NCBI GenBank assembly: GCA_034432435.1
Contig: DAOUBS010000212.1
Span: forward strand, 1 to 13,270
DNA length: 13,270 bases
Direction: 5' to 3'
Source: JANWYT01 sp034432435
GTDB taxonomy: Bacteria > Chloroflexota > Anaerolineae > Aggregatilineales > Phototrophicaceae
Part shown: positions 1 to 6,304 of the stretch, one piece after another
How the letters are laid out: each line of letters starts with the position of its first letter
How positions within the stretch are numbered: position 1 is the stretch's first letter
Notes under the pieces: model-generated
Database searches by the model: none
Told to the model about the DNA's origin: nothing
Seen by the model: only the letters and a program-made list of their open reading frames with translations
Made by a program: the position numbers and the translations under genes

Positions 1-369
1 CGCACGGCGCTCCATCGGCTCCACGACGAGCTGAACCTCCCCTTCAGGGCCACTCACTTCAAACGTGAGCATACGCTCCCACGGAGGCTGGCTCACATGA
101 CTAAGGATGCCCCCCTCGACAAAGCGGCGCATCAGCAAGCCTAGCTGGTTCGGGCGCTCTGTGCCGCGTCGCAGTCGATCTGGCACAAGGTGAATACGCG
201 GGGTCTGCGGGTCGGCGCTCAGGTACAAGTAGCGCCTCTGACGATGCGCATAGACTTCAAGGCCGATGCCCGTCGCGTCGGTGTTCAACACATCTTGAAC
301 GCGTCCGCCCACCAGCGCATCTATCAGCTCGTCCACCAGCGCGCTGATGGTGAAAACGTCAAAGTTCAT
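1..369 (-). CDS. rqcH: RqcH / NFACT (fibronectin-binding A-like) protein, N-terminal part, cut by window edge
   Basis: Only the first 123 codons are inside the window; the frame is open to base 1. The protein begins MNFDVFTISALVDELIDALV, followed by GGRVQDVL, then a strand-rich stretch ending LYLSADPQTPRIHL, and later a basic LLMRRFVEGG segment. This order (F-T-xx-L-V-x-EL, GGRVQ, LSA-P-x-x-RIHL, LLRK-x-L-x-GG) is the start of the NFACT-N domain of the RqcH/Rqc2/FbpA family. RqcH binds stalled 50S-peptidyl-tRNA complexes and drives C-terminal alanine tailing in ribosome quality control; that role is family knowledge, since the tRNA-handling middle and C-terminal domains lie outside the window. 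The ATG is preceded by a purine-rich GCGAGGAGCG stretch that can act as ribosome binding site. The gene follows the cytochrome c gene by 76 nt on the same strand, so it may be the last gene of that transcript or have its own promoter. Confidence 0.85.
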   Translation of the reverse strand, partial: MNFDVFTISALVDELIDALVGGRVQDVLNTDATGIGLEVYAHRQRRYLYLSADPQTPRIHLVPDRLRRGTERPNQLGLLMRRFVEGGILSHVSQPPWERMLTFEVSGPEGEVQLVVEPMERRA

Positions 370-387
370 GACACGCTCCTCGCGCTA

Positions 388-429
388 TCACGGTAGGCTG
401 TGCCAAGCTTAATCTCAATCATACCGTGA
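388..429. repeat. 8-bp perfect inverted repeat between cytochrome c and rqcH genes
   Basis: The arms TCACGGTA (388-395) and TACCGTGA (422-429) are exact reverse complements separated by 26 bp, inside the 76-nt gap before rqcH. Read on the minus strand, TATGAT (423-418), a possible -10 box, overlaps one arm, but no good -35 hexamer is found at 16-18 nt spacing. It could be an operator or a long-loop hairpin; no T-run follows, so an intrinsic terminator is unlikely. Confidence 0.4.
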
Positions 430-445
430 CAAGCAGAGTCGCGCC

Positions 446-907
446 CTAGCGCGTTAACAAATAAGCGACCATATCGACAACTTGCTGCGGCTCCAGCCGT
501 GTTGGGTAGTTCGCGGGCATCGACGCGCTATAACCGCTGACGACGTGCACCGATGGGTACATGATCGACTCGTAGAGGTAAGCGGCGGCTGTGAGGGGCG
601 GCCTTTCCACAGCGGCGCGCTGGCCGATGCCGTCAAACGACGGGGCGACTTGCCCCGCGCTCTGGACATGGCACACGTGGCACTCAAATTGACGGTTCAC
701 TAGTTCTGCGCCACGCTCCACGTCGGCGCTGGCCAGCAGTGGATTGATGATGTCCATGTAGGTTGAGGTCGTTAGCTCATCTGCCGCGCCTTCTGGCGTC
801 GTTGTGGAGGTGAGCACAAACTCGTAGATAAAGCCAACGGTGATCAATGCCAGCAGCACACCAGTAACCACCAACGGCAGTCTAGATGTTGTGGTCTTAG
901 TTTTCAC
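446..907 (-). CDS. Membrane-anchored class I cytochrome c
   Basis: A 153-residue protein with a short basic N-terminus, one hydrophobic helix at about residues 11-31 (signal anchor) and a linker rich in Thr, followed by one c-type haem domain. The haem attachment site is C76-H-V-C79-H80. The likely axial methionine is M130 in the sequence SASMPANYP, and the C-terminal helix ends VVDMVAYLLTR, typical of small class I cytochromes c. The start is GTG, chosen because GAGGG lies just upstream at proper spacing and no ATG gives a better anchor. It begins 29 nt after ctaB. The haem domain should face the outside of the cytoplasmic membrane and carry electrons, probably to the terminal oxidase whose haem A is made by the two upstream genes. 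That partner is inferred from the neighbourhood; no oxidase subunit is visible here. Confidence 0.88.
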   Translation of the reverse strand: MKTKTTTSRLPLVVTGVLLALITVGFIYEFVLTSTTTPEGAADELTTSTYMDIINPLLASADVERGAELVNRQFECHVCHVQSAGQVAPSFDGIGQRAAVERPPLTAAAYLYESIMYPSVHVVSGYSASMPANYPTRLEPQQVVDMVAYLLTR

Positions 908-936
908 AATCCCTCAGAATTCGCTGTGAAGTTACG

Positions 937-1845
937 CTAAAGCAGGCGGTCGATGATCATCGCCATGAACAACCCGGCCAGATACAACGACGAATATTTA
1001 TAAAGCTGACGCGCAACGGCCTTATCCGCCACTTGTATCAACTTCAGCGACAAATAGATCATTCCAACGCCAAGCAGCACCGCGGTGATTGTGTAGAATC
1101 CCCCCAGCATCGGCTGCACAGGCAGCAGCAGACCCATCGACGGGATCAGCGTGATGACCACCAGCTGAAGCGAATAGGCTAAAATCTGCCAGCGCGTCAC
1201 TTCTTCGCCGCGCGCCACCGGCATCATCGGTACGTTGGCTGCCGCATAGTCCTTGTTCACTAGAATCGCCAACGCCCAACTGTGCGGTGGCGTCCAGAAA
1301 AAGACGATTGCGAAGAGCAGCCACGCTTCCCATGGCACGCTCTGGGTCACTGCCGCCCAGCCCACCAAGACCGGGATCGCGCCTGCGCCCCCACCGATCA
1401 CGATATTGATCACCGTATTGCGCTTCAGCACCATCGTGTACAGCACGACGTAGTAGACAGCCCCAGCAAAGGCCAGCGCTGCCGCCAACCAGTTCACCAT
1501 GACGCCCAAGATCAAGACAGCCCACGCCACCAACGCGAGGCCGAACAGCAGCGCATTGATTGGCGCAATCCGCCCTGCAGGGATAGGGCGGCGCGCTGTG
1601 CGTGTCATGCGACGATCCATATCACGATCAACGTATTGATTTAGCGCGCTCGCGCCCGCCGCGGCCATGAACCCGCCGATGATCGTCGGCAGAATCACAT
1701 GGGCAGGCGGCAGACCATCCGCTGCGACCACCATCGCCGTCACCGTTGTGAACACCAACAACGTGACGATCGGTAATTTCATGAGTTGGCTGTACGCGCG
1801 CAGTGTGTCCGCAGTTAGGCGGTTGCTTGAGAAGGCTGCTTCCAT
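937..1845 (-). CDS. ctaB: Protohaem IX farnesyltransferase (haem O synthase)
   Basis: A 302-residue UbiA-superfamily membrane prenyltransferase that adds a farnesyl group to haem B to give haem O, the substrate of the CtaA protein encoded next door. The first aspartate motif is N69-x3-D73-x3-D77 followed by the family signature TRTARRPIPAGRI (81-93). The second conserved loop reads VNKDYAAANVPMMPVARG around residues 196-213. About nine hydrophobic helices are spread along the protein, and the length is normal. Its ATG lies inside the 3' end of ctaA (31-nt overlap), which implies a shared transcript and probably coupled translation; a GGAAG stretch precedes the start. An alternative name is cyoE, but the adjacency to ctaA favours ctaB. 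Confidence 0.96.
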   Translation of the reverse strand: MEAAFSSNRLTADTLRAYSQLMKLPIVTLLVFTTVTAMVVAADGLPPAHVILPTIIGGFMAAAGASALNQYVDRDMDRRMTRTARRPIPAGRIAPINALLFGLALVAWAVLILGVMVNWLAAALAFAGAVYYVVLYTMVLKRNTVINIVIGGGAGAIPVLVGWAAVTQSVPWEAWLLFAIVFFWTPPHSWALAILVNKDYAAANVPMMPVARGEEVTRWQILAYSLQLVVITLIPSMGLLLPVQPMLGGFYTITAVLLGVGMIYLSLKLIQVADKAVARQLYKYSSLYLAGLFMAMIIDRLL

Positions 1846-2777
1846 GTCTCTTTACTTCCACTACTTTCCAACTTGAGGTCGCCAACGTTGACAGCTTCAA
1901 CAATGCACAGAGTAATCAGCAGCGTCCACGTTGCGGCTGCCATGCCCACGTGCGCCGCGCCCCAGAATGAGCCAGCCACTGTCAGCACATACATCGCGCC
2001 CACGCCTGCTTGCCCTAAGTACAGCACACAAGCGCCTAGCGCCAGTTGACGGGTAAACCCATCCCGATGACGCCACACCTGAACCAACATCAAGGCCAAC
2101 GACACCCCCAGCGCCAGCACTGCAAAACGGTGGAACATGTGCACTAAAGCAAGCTGCCCCTGCCCCGCAGGGAAGATTGTGCCGTTGCACAGCGGCCAAT
2201 CCGTGCAGGCAAGCGTCGCGCCGCTGCCGCGCACCAGCGCCCCCGTCAGCACGATCACGAGCAAGAAGATCGCATTAGCGTACATCAACGTGGTCACTTG
2301 GTCGCGCGCGCGGGGGGTTGGTTTCACCCACGCCAGCACCCACGAAGCAATCAGCGCGCCCAGCATCAGCATGCTCGTGCCGAGGTGCAGCGTTACGAAA
2401 GTCGGCGGCAGATCAAGCACCACCACAAACGCCCCAAGCGCGCTCTGCACGACGAACAGCGCTGCCGCCAACGCCACCGTGTTCAGCACCACGCGGTTAT
2501 TTCGCCGATAAGCCCGCCACGCTGTGGCCAACATCCCCAACCCAAACAGCCCGATCAACGCCGCAAACAAGCGATGCAGCCATTCGATCCAAGCCGTCAC
2601 ATTGTCTAACGGTGGGAAGATCGTCCCATTGCACAGCGGCCAATCGCTCCCACAGCCCAAGCCGCTGTCTGTGACGCGCACCACCGCGCCAAAGACGATC
2701 AGCCCCAGCGTCAAGGCAACAGTTGAGAAAGCCAGCACCCGAAAGGAGCCGCCCCTCTGAACAGAAGAAGTATTCAT
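1815..2777 (-). CDS. ctaA: Haem A synthase (COX15/CtaA family)
   Basis: A 320-residue, eight-helix membrane protein built as two pseudo-symmetric four-helix halves; it oxidises the C8 methyl of haem O to a formyl group, giving haem A for aa3/caa3 oxidases. Candidate haem ligands are H68 and H131 in the first half and H213 (or H216) and H276 in the second. The catalytic E-x-x-H motif is E65-W-L-H68. Both halves carry a cysteine pair in the loop after their first helix: C42/C48 (GCGSDWPLC) and C191/C197 (LACTDWPLC), so this is the form with pairs in both extracytoplasmic loops. The start ATG is preceded by AGGTG at 7-nt spacing. It ends inside ctaB. The C-terminal tail after the last helix is polar and unremarkable. 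The two halves share an unusually similar stretch of DNA, listed separately. Confidence 0.96.
   Translation of the reverse strand: MNTSSVQRGGSFRVLAFSTVALTLGLIVFGAVVRVTDSGLGCGSDWPLCNGTIFPPLDNVTAWIEWLHRLFAALIGLFGLGMLATAWRAYRRNNRVVLNTVALAAALFVVQSALGAFVVVLDLPPTFVTLHLGTSMLMLGALIASWVLAWVKPTPRARDQVTTLMYANAIFLLVIVLTGALVRGSGATLACTDWPLCNGTIFPAGQGQLALVHMFHRFAVLALGVSLALMLVQVWRHRDGFTRQLALGACVLYLGQAGVGAMYVLTVAGSFWGAAHVGMAAATWTLLITLCIVEAVNVGDLKLESSGSKETWKQPSQATA
2170..2201 (-). repeat. ctaA intragenic repeat, copy 2 (second half of the protein)
   Basis: This 32-bp stretch matches positions 2614-2645 at 29 of 32 bases, including 17 identical bases in a row (TTGCACAGCGGCCAATC, 2185-2201). It encodes DWPLCNGTIFP, the extracytoplasmic cysteine loop of the C-terminal half of CtaA. 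Confidence 0.85.
2614..2645 (-). repeat. ctaA intragenic repeat, copy 1 (first half of the protein)
   Basis: This is the partner of 2170-2201, in direct orientation about 444 bp away, encoding the same DWPLCNGTIFP peptide in the N-terminal half. The duplicated four-helix architecture of CtaA is known for the family; the near-identity at DNA level, including third codon positions, is what stands out. Confidence 0.85.
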
Positions 2778-2847
2778 CCTCTAACACCTATCACACTAAC
2801 GACTAAACTCACCAAAACCAATCGATACATCAAACGCACAACAAGCC

Positions 2848-3207
2848 TTACGCACTGCCTTCGCTCAATTGCGCTTTGGATTCGCTGCTAGCCGGTAAGC
2901 CTTCGCCTTCAGCAGGGCGATTCAAAATTGCCGGGGGGTTATTGGGAAGATTGCGCGCGTGGTTTGTAGCACGCCCCAAGAACCACATCACAAGCGCCAG
3001 CGATACCCCAGCACCAATACGGTTAATCAGGACGAAGATCACCCAGAAGACGAACTGATTCGCCTGCTCAGGCGTCGCCATCATCGGTGAAGCGTTGGGG
3101 TCAGCTGTCTGCACAAGAAACGGCAAACTCGGCAGCAGCCCCGCGCTTCCTGCCCCGAACACAGTTAACAAAATCACAAAACCGGCTAAAACACCCAGTC
3201 GTTTCAC
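2848..3207 (-). CDS. Small two-helix membrane protein of unknown function, first gene of the cta cluster
   Basis: I do not recognise this 119-residue protein. It has a short basic start (MKR), a hydrophobic helix at about residues 4-30, an outside loop of roughly 18 residues (QTADPNASPMMATPEQAN), a second helix at about 52-78, then a positively charged RATNHAR followed by a polar, Pro/Ser/Glu-rich tail. By the positive-inside rule both ends should be cytoplasmic. The start is GTG, with GGTAGG upstream at about 6 nt and a predicted promoter a further 30 nt back. It precedes ctaA by 70 nt on the same strand, so a role in cytochrome oxidase assembly or membrane respiration is possible, but this rests only on position. 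Codon usage and composition look like those of the neighbours, which supports a real gene. Confidence 0.7.
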   Translation of the reverse strand: MKRLGVLAGFVILLTVFGAGSAGLLPSLPFLVQTADPNASPMMATPEQANQFVFWVIFVLINRIGAGVSLALVMWFLGRATNHARNLPNNPPAILNRPAEGEGLPASSESKAQLSEGSA

Positions 3208-3243
3208 AGATGCCTACCCTTTTTTAACAGCGGATCGCCTACT

Positions 3244-3272
3244 AGTATAACGGCTGTGATCACAAATTTCAG
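3244..3272 (-). promoter_or_regulatory. Candidate sigma-70-type promoter of the cta cluster with palindromic operator-like spacer
   Basis: On the minus strand, CTGAAA (3272-3267, 4 of 6 to TTGACA) is followed after exactly 17 nt by TATACT (3249-3244, 5 of 6 to TATAAT). The expected start of transcription is near 3237, about 30 nt before the GTG of the first gene. The spacer contains the perfect 10-bp palindrome TGTGATCACA (3255-3264), placed where a bound protein would block or modulate RNA polymerase. No promoter was tested experimentally; the match is by eye. Confidence 0.5.
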
Positions 3273-3287
3273 TATGCTTCTCGCAGA

Positions 3288-3311
3288 GTTTGAGACATCT
3301 ATTTCTCAAAC
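3288..3311. repeat. 8-bp inverted repeat downstream of the histidine kinase gene
   Basis: GTTTGAGA (3288-3295) and TCTCAAAC (3304-3311) are perfect arms around an 8-nt loop. The element begins 6 nt after the stop codon of the histidine kinase gene and lies upstream of the cta promoter. It could be a weak end-of-operon hairpin or a protein-binding site; the stem is AT-rich and no T-run follows on the minus strand, so it is not a convincing intrinsic terminator. Confidence 0.4.
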
Positions 3312-3317
3312 GACGCC

Positions 3318-4100
3318 CTAGGATGCCGCGTTAGGATCGTCATAATCTGCAAAATCAGCCCTTTCTTGTGAGTCGTCGTCCAGCACATCAAGCTCCTCAC
3401 CTGACTCGTGCTGACGCTCCCCTGTCAGCAGCGGCATTTGCACAGTGAAAGACGTGCCCTCGTCTAATTGGCTTTCCACGCTGATGCTGCCGCCGTGTCG
3501 TTCTACAATCTCGCGCACGACCGCAAGGCCGAGGCCGCTGCCTTCTGTTTTGCTACCACGGACGCGATAGAACTTGTCAAAAATGCGGCTGAGCGCTTCG
3601 GGCGGGATGCCACATCCCGTGTCAGTAAACCGCAGGAATATCTTGCGATTGCCCTGCCACGTCTCAATGTAAATGCGCCCATCCTGCTCGTTGTACTTCG
3701 CCGCGTTTGATAGCAAGTTGTAAACCACGTGACGGAACCAACGCGGGTCACACACGAGCTGATGAGCGTCGATGCCAATATCTATCTGAACAATCAGGTT
3801 CCGCTCCAAGATTAAGCTCTCGACGTGTTGAAGCGCTTCTTGCAGCAGAGGGCGAATTTCCGTCGGTTGAAGCTCGAGCTGCTGCGACCCAGCTTGACTG
3901 AGTATCAACATATCGTTGAGCGTTGCGACGCCACGGTCAACATTCGCGTAGATGCGCTGCAACCAACGTTGTTGTGCTTCGTTCAGGTCACCGGTATGTT
4001 CCAACAAGTCCGCGAAGCTCCTGATGCTGCCTAAAGTGCCGCGCAGGTCGTGCGCAAACAGCGCGATCAGATCATCGGGGTTGTCAGCACTTAGCTTCAT
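3318..4100 (-). CDS. Soluble orphan sensor histidine kinase (HisKA + HATPase_c, no input domain)
   Basis: The 260-residue protein is almost only kinase core. The dimerisation/phospho-acceptor domain starts within the first 20 residues, with the H-box FAHDLRGTLGSIRSFADLL and phospho-acceptor H17. The ATP-binding domain shows the N-box YNLLSNAAKYN (N132), G1 box DTGCGIPP (D160), F-box FDKFYRV (174-180) and G2 box GSGLGLAV (187-194), all intact. There is no membrane helix, PAS, GAF or HAMP region before the H-box, so any signal must come from a partner protein. The last 35 residues or so are strongly acidic (many D and E) and not part of the kinase fold. It starts 8 nt after the stop of the BtuF-like gene. 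No response regulator is in the window. Autophosphorylation ability is inferred from the complete motif set. Confidence 0.92.
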   Translation of the reverse strand: MKLSADNPDDLIALFAHDLRGTLGSIRSFADLLEHTGDLNEAQQRWLQRIYANVDRGVATLNDMLILSQAGSQQLELQPTEIRPLLQEALQHVESLILERNLIVQIDIGIDAHQLVCDPRWFRHVVYNLLSNAAKYNEQDGRIYIETWQGNRKIFLRFTDTGCGIPPEALSRIFDKFYRVRGSKTEGSGLGLAVVREIVERHGGSISVESQLDEGTSFTVQMPLLTGERQHESGEELDVLDDDSQERADFADYDDPNAAS

Positions 4101-4108
4101 AAGACCGC

Positions 4109-5008
4109 TTATCCTGTTGGACGCAGCAAGCGCGGCAGCACGTCAAAAGCATGAGCAACTCGCGTCCCATGCCACGTCAGCAGCGACCCATCCACCACAT
4201 GAACGCGCTTTGAACGGGCAGCCGGCACATCTAGCGCCAAAAACTGCGGCACATGAGACTCATTGAAGGCAAACGGCTCATCCGGCAGCAAGATCACGTC
4301 TGGCTGTGCCGCCTCCACTTCCTCCCAAGTCACCCGTGGATAGCGCGTGTCGCGGCCAGCCACGCGCTTGTCGTCAGGCGGCAGCGGGGCAGCCGTTCCC
4401 AGATCAGCCGCCAGCGGGTAGTAACGGTCACGATCGGCGAAGACGTTCGTTCCACCACACACCCGAATGACATCATGAACATACGTCTCACGGTTGATCG
4501 TCATCAACGGATCCAGCCAAATCGGACAAAACACCTTGAGCGGGTCGGTCACCTCAAGCCGCAGCGCAATCGCGTTGAGCCAATCATAAGTGTACTCGAT
4601 CAGACGCACTCGCTCCACCATTGTGGTCACGTCGCACAAATACATCAAGTTCCACATAACGTTGAACGACTCTAACACAGTCTGCGGAAAAGTCACCCAC
4701 ACCGCAATGCCAGCCGCCTGGAGCGCCTCCACGTCTTCGCGGCGGTTTTCCTCCCGATTGGCGATCACCAGATCAGGCGCCAGCGCAATGATCTCGTCAA
4801 CTCGCGGGTTCTTCGTCCCCCCCACCGACGGGATCGCTTGCACACTGTGCGGCGGGCGCACGCAGTAATCGGTGCGCCCCACCACCAGATGCCCCAGCGC
4901 CAAGTCGAACAGCGTTTCAGTCATGCTCGGAACAAGCGACACGATGCGGCGTGGTGGCACGTCAATCGGCAAGTCCTGCATCTGAGTGTAGTGCTTCGGT
5001 TCTGTCAT
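4109..5008 (-). CDS. BtuF-like helical-backbone substrate-binding protein without signal peptide
   Basis: The 299-residue protein has the order of the cobalamin/iron-siderophore binding-protein family (BtuF/FepB, COG0614 type): RIVSLVPSMTETL at 21-33, GRTDYC at 44-49, VGGTKNP at 62-68, LAPDLVIA at 76-83, a long helix in the middle (about 107-150) and a second lobe beginning VFCPIWLDPLMTI. GxTDYC and VGG-x-x-NP are especially BtuF-like. The N-terminus (MTEPKHYTQMQDLPIDVPP) is polar, with no signal peptide, lipobox cysteine or membrane anchor, so the protein is predicted to stay in the cytoplasm. No BtuC/BtuD-type permease or ATPase is nearby. Its ATG overlaps the purA stop (ATGA) and it is followed 8 nt later by the histidine kinase gene. 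The ligand is unknown; a corrinoid or metal chelate is a family-based guess. Confidence 0.88.
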   Translation of the reverse strand: MTEPKHYTQMQDLPIDVPPRRIVSLVPSMTETLFDLALGHLVVGRTDYCVRPPHSVQAIPSVGGTKNPRVDEIIALAPDLVIANREENRREDVEALQAAGIAVWVTFPQTVLESFNVMWNLMYLCDVTTMVERVRLIEYTYDWLNAIALRLEVTDPLKVFCPIWLDPLMTINRETYVHDVIRVCGGTNVFADRDRYYPLAADLGTAAPLPPDDKRVAGRDTRYPRVTWEEVEAAQPDVILLPDEPFAFNESHVPQFLALDVPAARSKRVHVVDGSLLTWHGTRVAHAFDVLPRLLRPTG

Positions 5009-6294
5009 GACACTTGTATCAGTTGTGTACGTTCAGGTCCCACGCTAAGCATCCGAATCGGCAACTCCAACAGCTCGGAAATGCGCGAGACGTACTGACG
5101 CGCCTCGGCGGGCAAATCTCCCCATGAGCGCACCCCTGTTAGATCAGCCTCCCACCCGTGGAGCGTTTCATAAATCGGAACTGCCCGTGACAGTTGATAC
5201 GTCGTGCTAGGTGGTGTGGTTATATGCTGACCATCCACATCATAACCAACTGCCAGTTGGAGCGTCTCGAAGCCACTCAAGACGTCGAGCTTAGTCAGCG
5301 CCAGCTCGGTGAAGCCGTTGACCATTGCAGCGTAGCGTAGCATCACCACGTCTAACCAACCACAGCGGCGCGCCCGGCCAGTCGTCGTGCCGTATTCGTC
5401 CCAGAAGTTTTCCCCAGTGCCGCGCAGCCGCGCCCCGATCTCGTTCTGCTGTTCAGTCGGCATCGGCCCCCCTCCTACGCGAGTACTAAACGCTTTCGCC
5501 ACGCCGATCACACGATCAACGTGAGTTGGGCCAAAGCCTAAGCCAGTCAGCGCGCCGCCTGACGTGGGCGAAGAACTCGTGACAAACGGATACGTGCCGT
5601 GGTCAACGTCGAGCAGCGTGCCCTGCGCGCCTTCGCTGACGACGCGCGCCCCCTCTCGCAGCCGCTGGTTGATGTACGATGTCGTGTCTTGAATGAACGG
5701 GCGCAGCCGATCTGCTGCATCCACGTAGGCCTGCACCGCCGCTGGAATCGCCACAAGCTCCGCGCCCATCTGGGCCAACTGCGCGTTTGACCGTTCAAGC
5801 GCCGCCATCATCGTGTCCGCGAAGACCTCAACGTCCAGCAGATCGCCCATCCGAATGCCCGTGCGGCCTGTCTTGTCAAAGTAGGCCGGGCCGATGCCGC
5901 GCAACGTTGTTCCAATCGCCCCAGCGCCAAGCTGCGCCTCACGGGCTTTGTCGAGCGCGATGTGGCCAGGCGTGATCACGTGCGCTCGCGTGCTGATGCG
6001 CAGCGTCTCAGGCGTGATACGAATGCCTTCGTCAGCTAGATAGTCTATCTCCTTGACAAGGTTCACAGGGTTGATCACCATGCCGTTGCCCATAATCGAC
6101 ACAACGTCAGAGTGAAGCACCCCTGAGGGAATCAGATGCAGTTTGTACACCTTTTGGCCAACCGCTACGGTGTGGCCGGCGTTGTCCCCGCCGCTGTAAC
6201 GAGCGACCACTTGGGCACTGCCTGCTAACCAGTCCACAAAGCGGCCTTTGCCTTCATCGCCCCACTGCGCCCCAATTAGAATCGTGACCGGCAT
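5005..6294 (-). CDS. purA: Adenylosuccinate synthetase
   Basis: The 429-residue cytosolic enzyme joins IMP and aspartate using GTP to give adenylosuccinate, the first committed step to AMP. The N-terminal P-loop-like motif IGAQWGDEGKGR carries the catalytic D13, and H41 lies in the NAGHT motif, both at the standard positions. Other family hallmarks are GNGMVINP, GTTLRGIGPAY, GAQGTLLDVDHGTYPFVTSS, STRVGGGPMPTE, the GRARRCGWLDVVMLRYA loop, and the C-terminal PIRMLSVGPER guanine-binding region. Length is normal. The ATG has AAGGAA at 6-nt spacing; this ribosome binding site overlaps the stop region of the gene before it (10-nt gap). The stop overlaps the next start by ATGA. Placement within an operon of amide-related and signalling genes rather than purine genes is unusual but functionally uninformative. 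Confidence 0.98.
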   Translation of the reverse strand: MPVTILIGAQWGDEGKGRFVDWLAGSAQVVARYSGGDNAGHTVAVGQKVYKLHLIPSGVLHSDVVSIMGNGMVINPVNLVKEIDYLADEGIRITPETLRISTRAHVITPGHIALDKAREAQLGAGAIGTTLRGIGPAYFDKTGRTGIRMGDLLDVEVFADTMMAALERSNAQLAQMGAELVAIPAAVQAYVDAADRLRPFIQDTTSYINQRLREGARVVSEGAQGTLLDVDHGTYPFVTSSSPTSGGALTGLGFGPTHVDRVIGVAKAFSTRVGGGPMPTEQQNEIGARLRGTGENFWDEYGTTTGRARRCGWLDVVMLRYAAMVNGFTELALTKLDVLSGFETLQLAVGYDVDGQHITTPPSTTYQLSRAVPIYETLHGWEADLTGVRSWGDLPAEARQYVSRISELLELPIRMLSVGPERTQLIQVS

Positions 6295-6304
6295 TCAGCT
6301 TTCC

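Noticed and set aside
190..396. Plus-strand open frame at the left end
   Set aside because: It is antisense to the partial rqcH gene, which shows clear NFACT-N motifs from 369 leftward.
3288..3311. Intrinsic terminator after the histidine kinase gene
   Set aside because: The stem is perfect but AT-rich, and it is not followed by a T-run on the minus strand; reported only as an inverted repeat.
4109..5008. Secreted or lipoprotein ABC-transporter substrate-binding protein
   Set aside because: No hydrophobic signal segment or lipobox precedes the RIVSLVPS motif, no upstream in-frame extension is available beyond the purA stop overlap, and no permease or ATPase gene is nearby.
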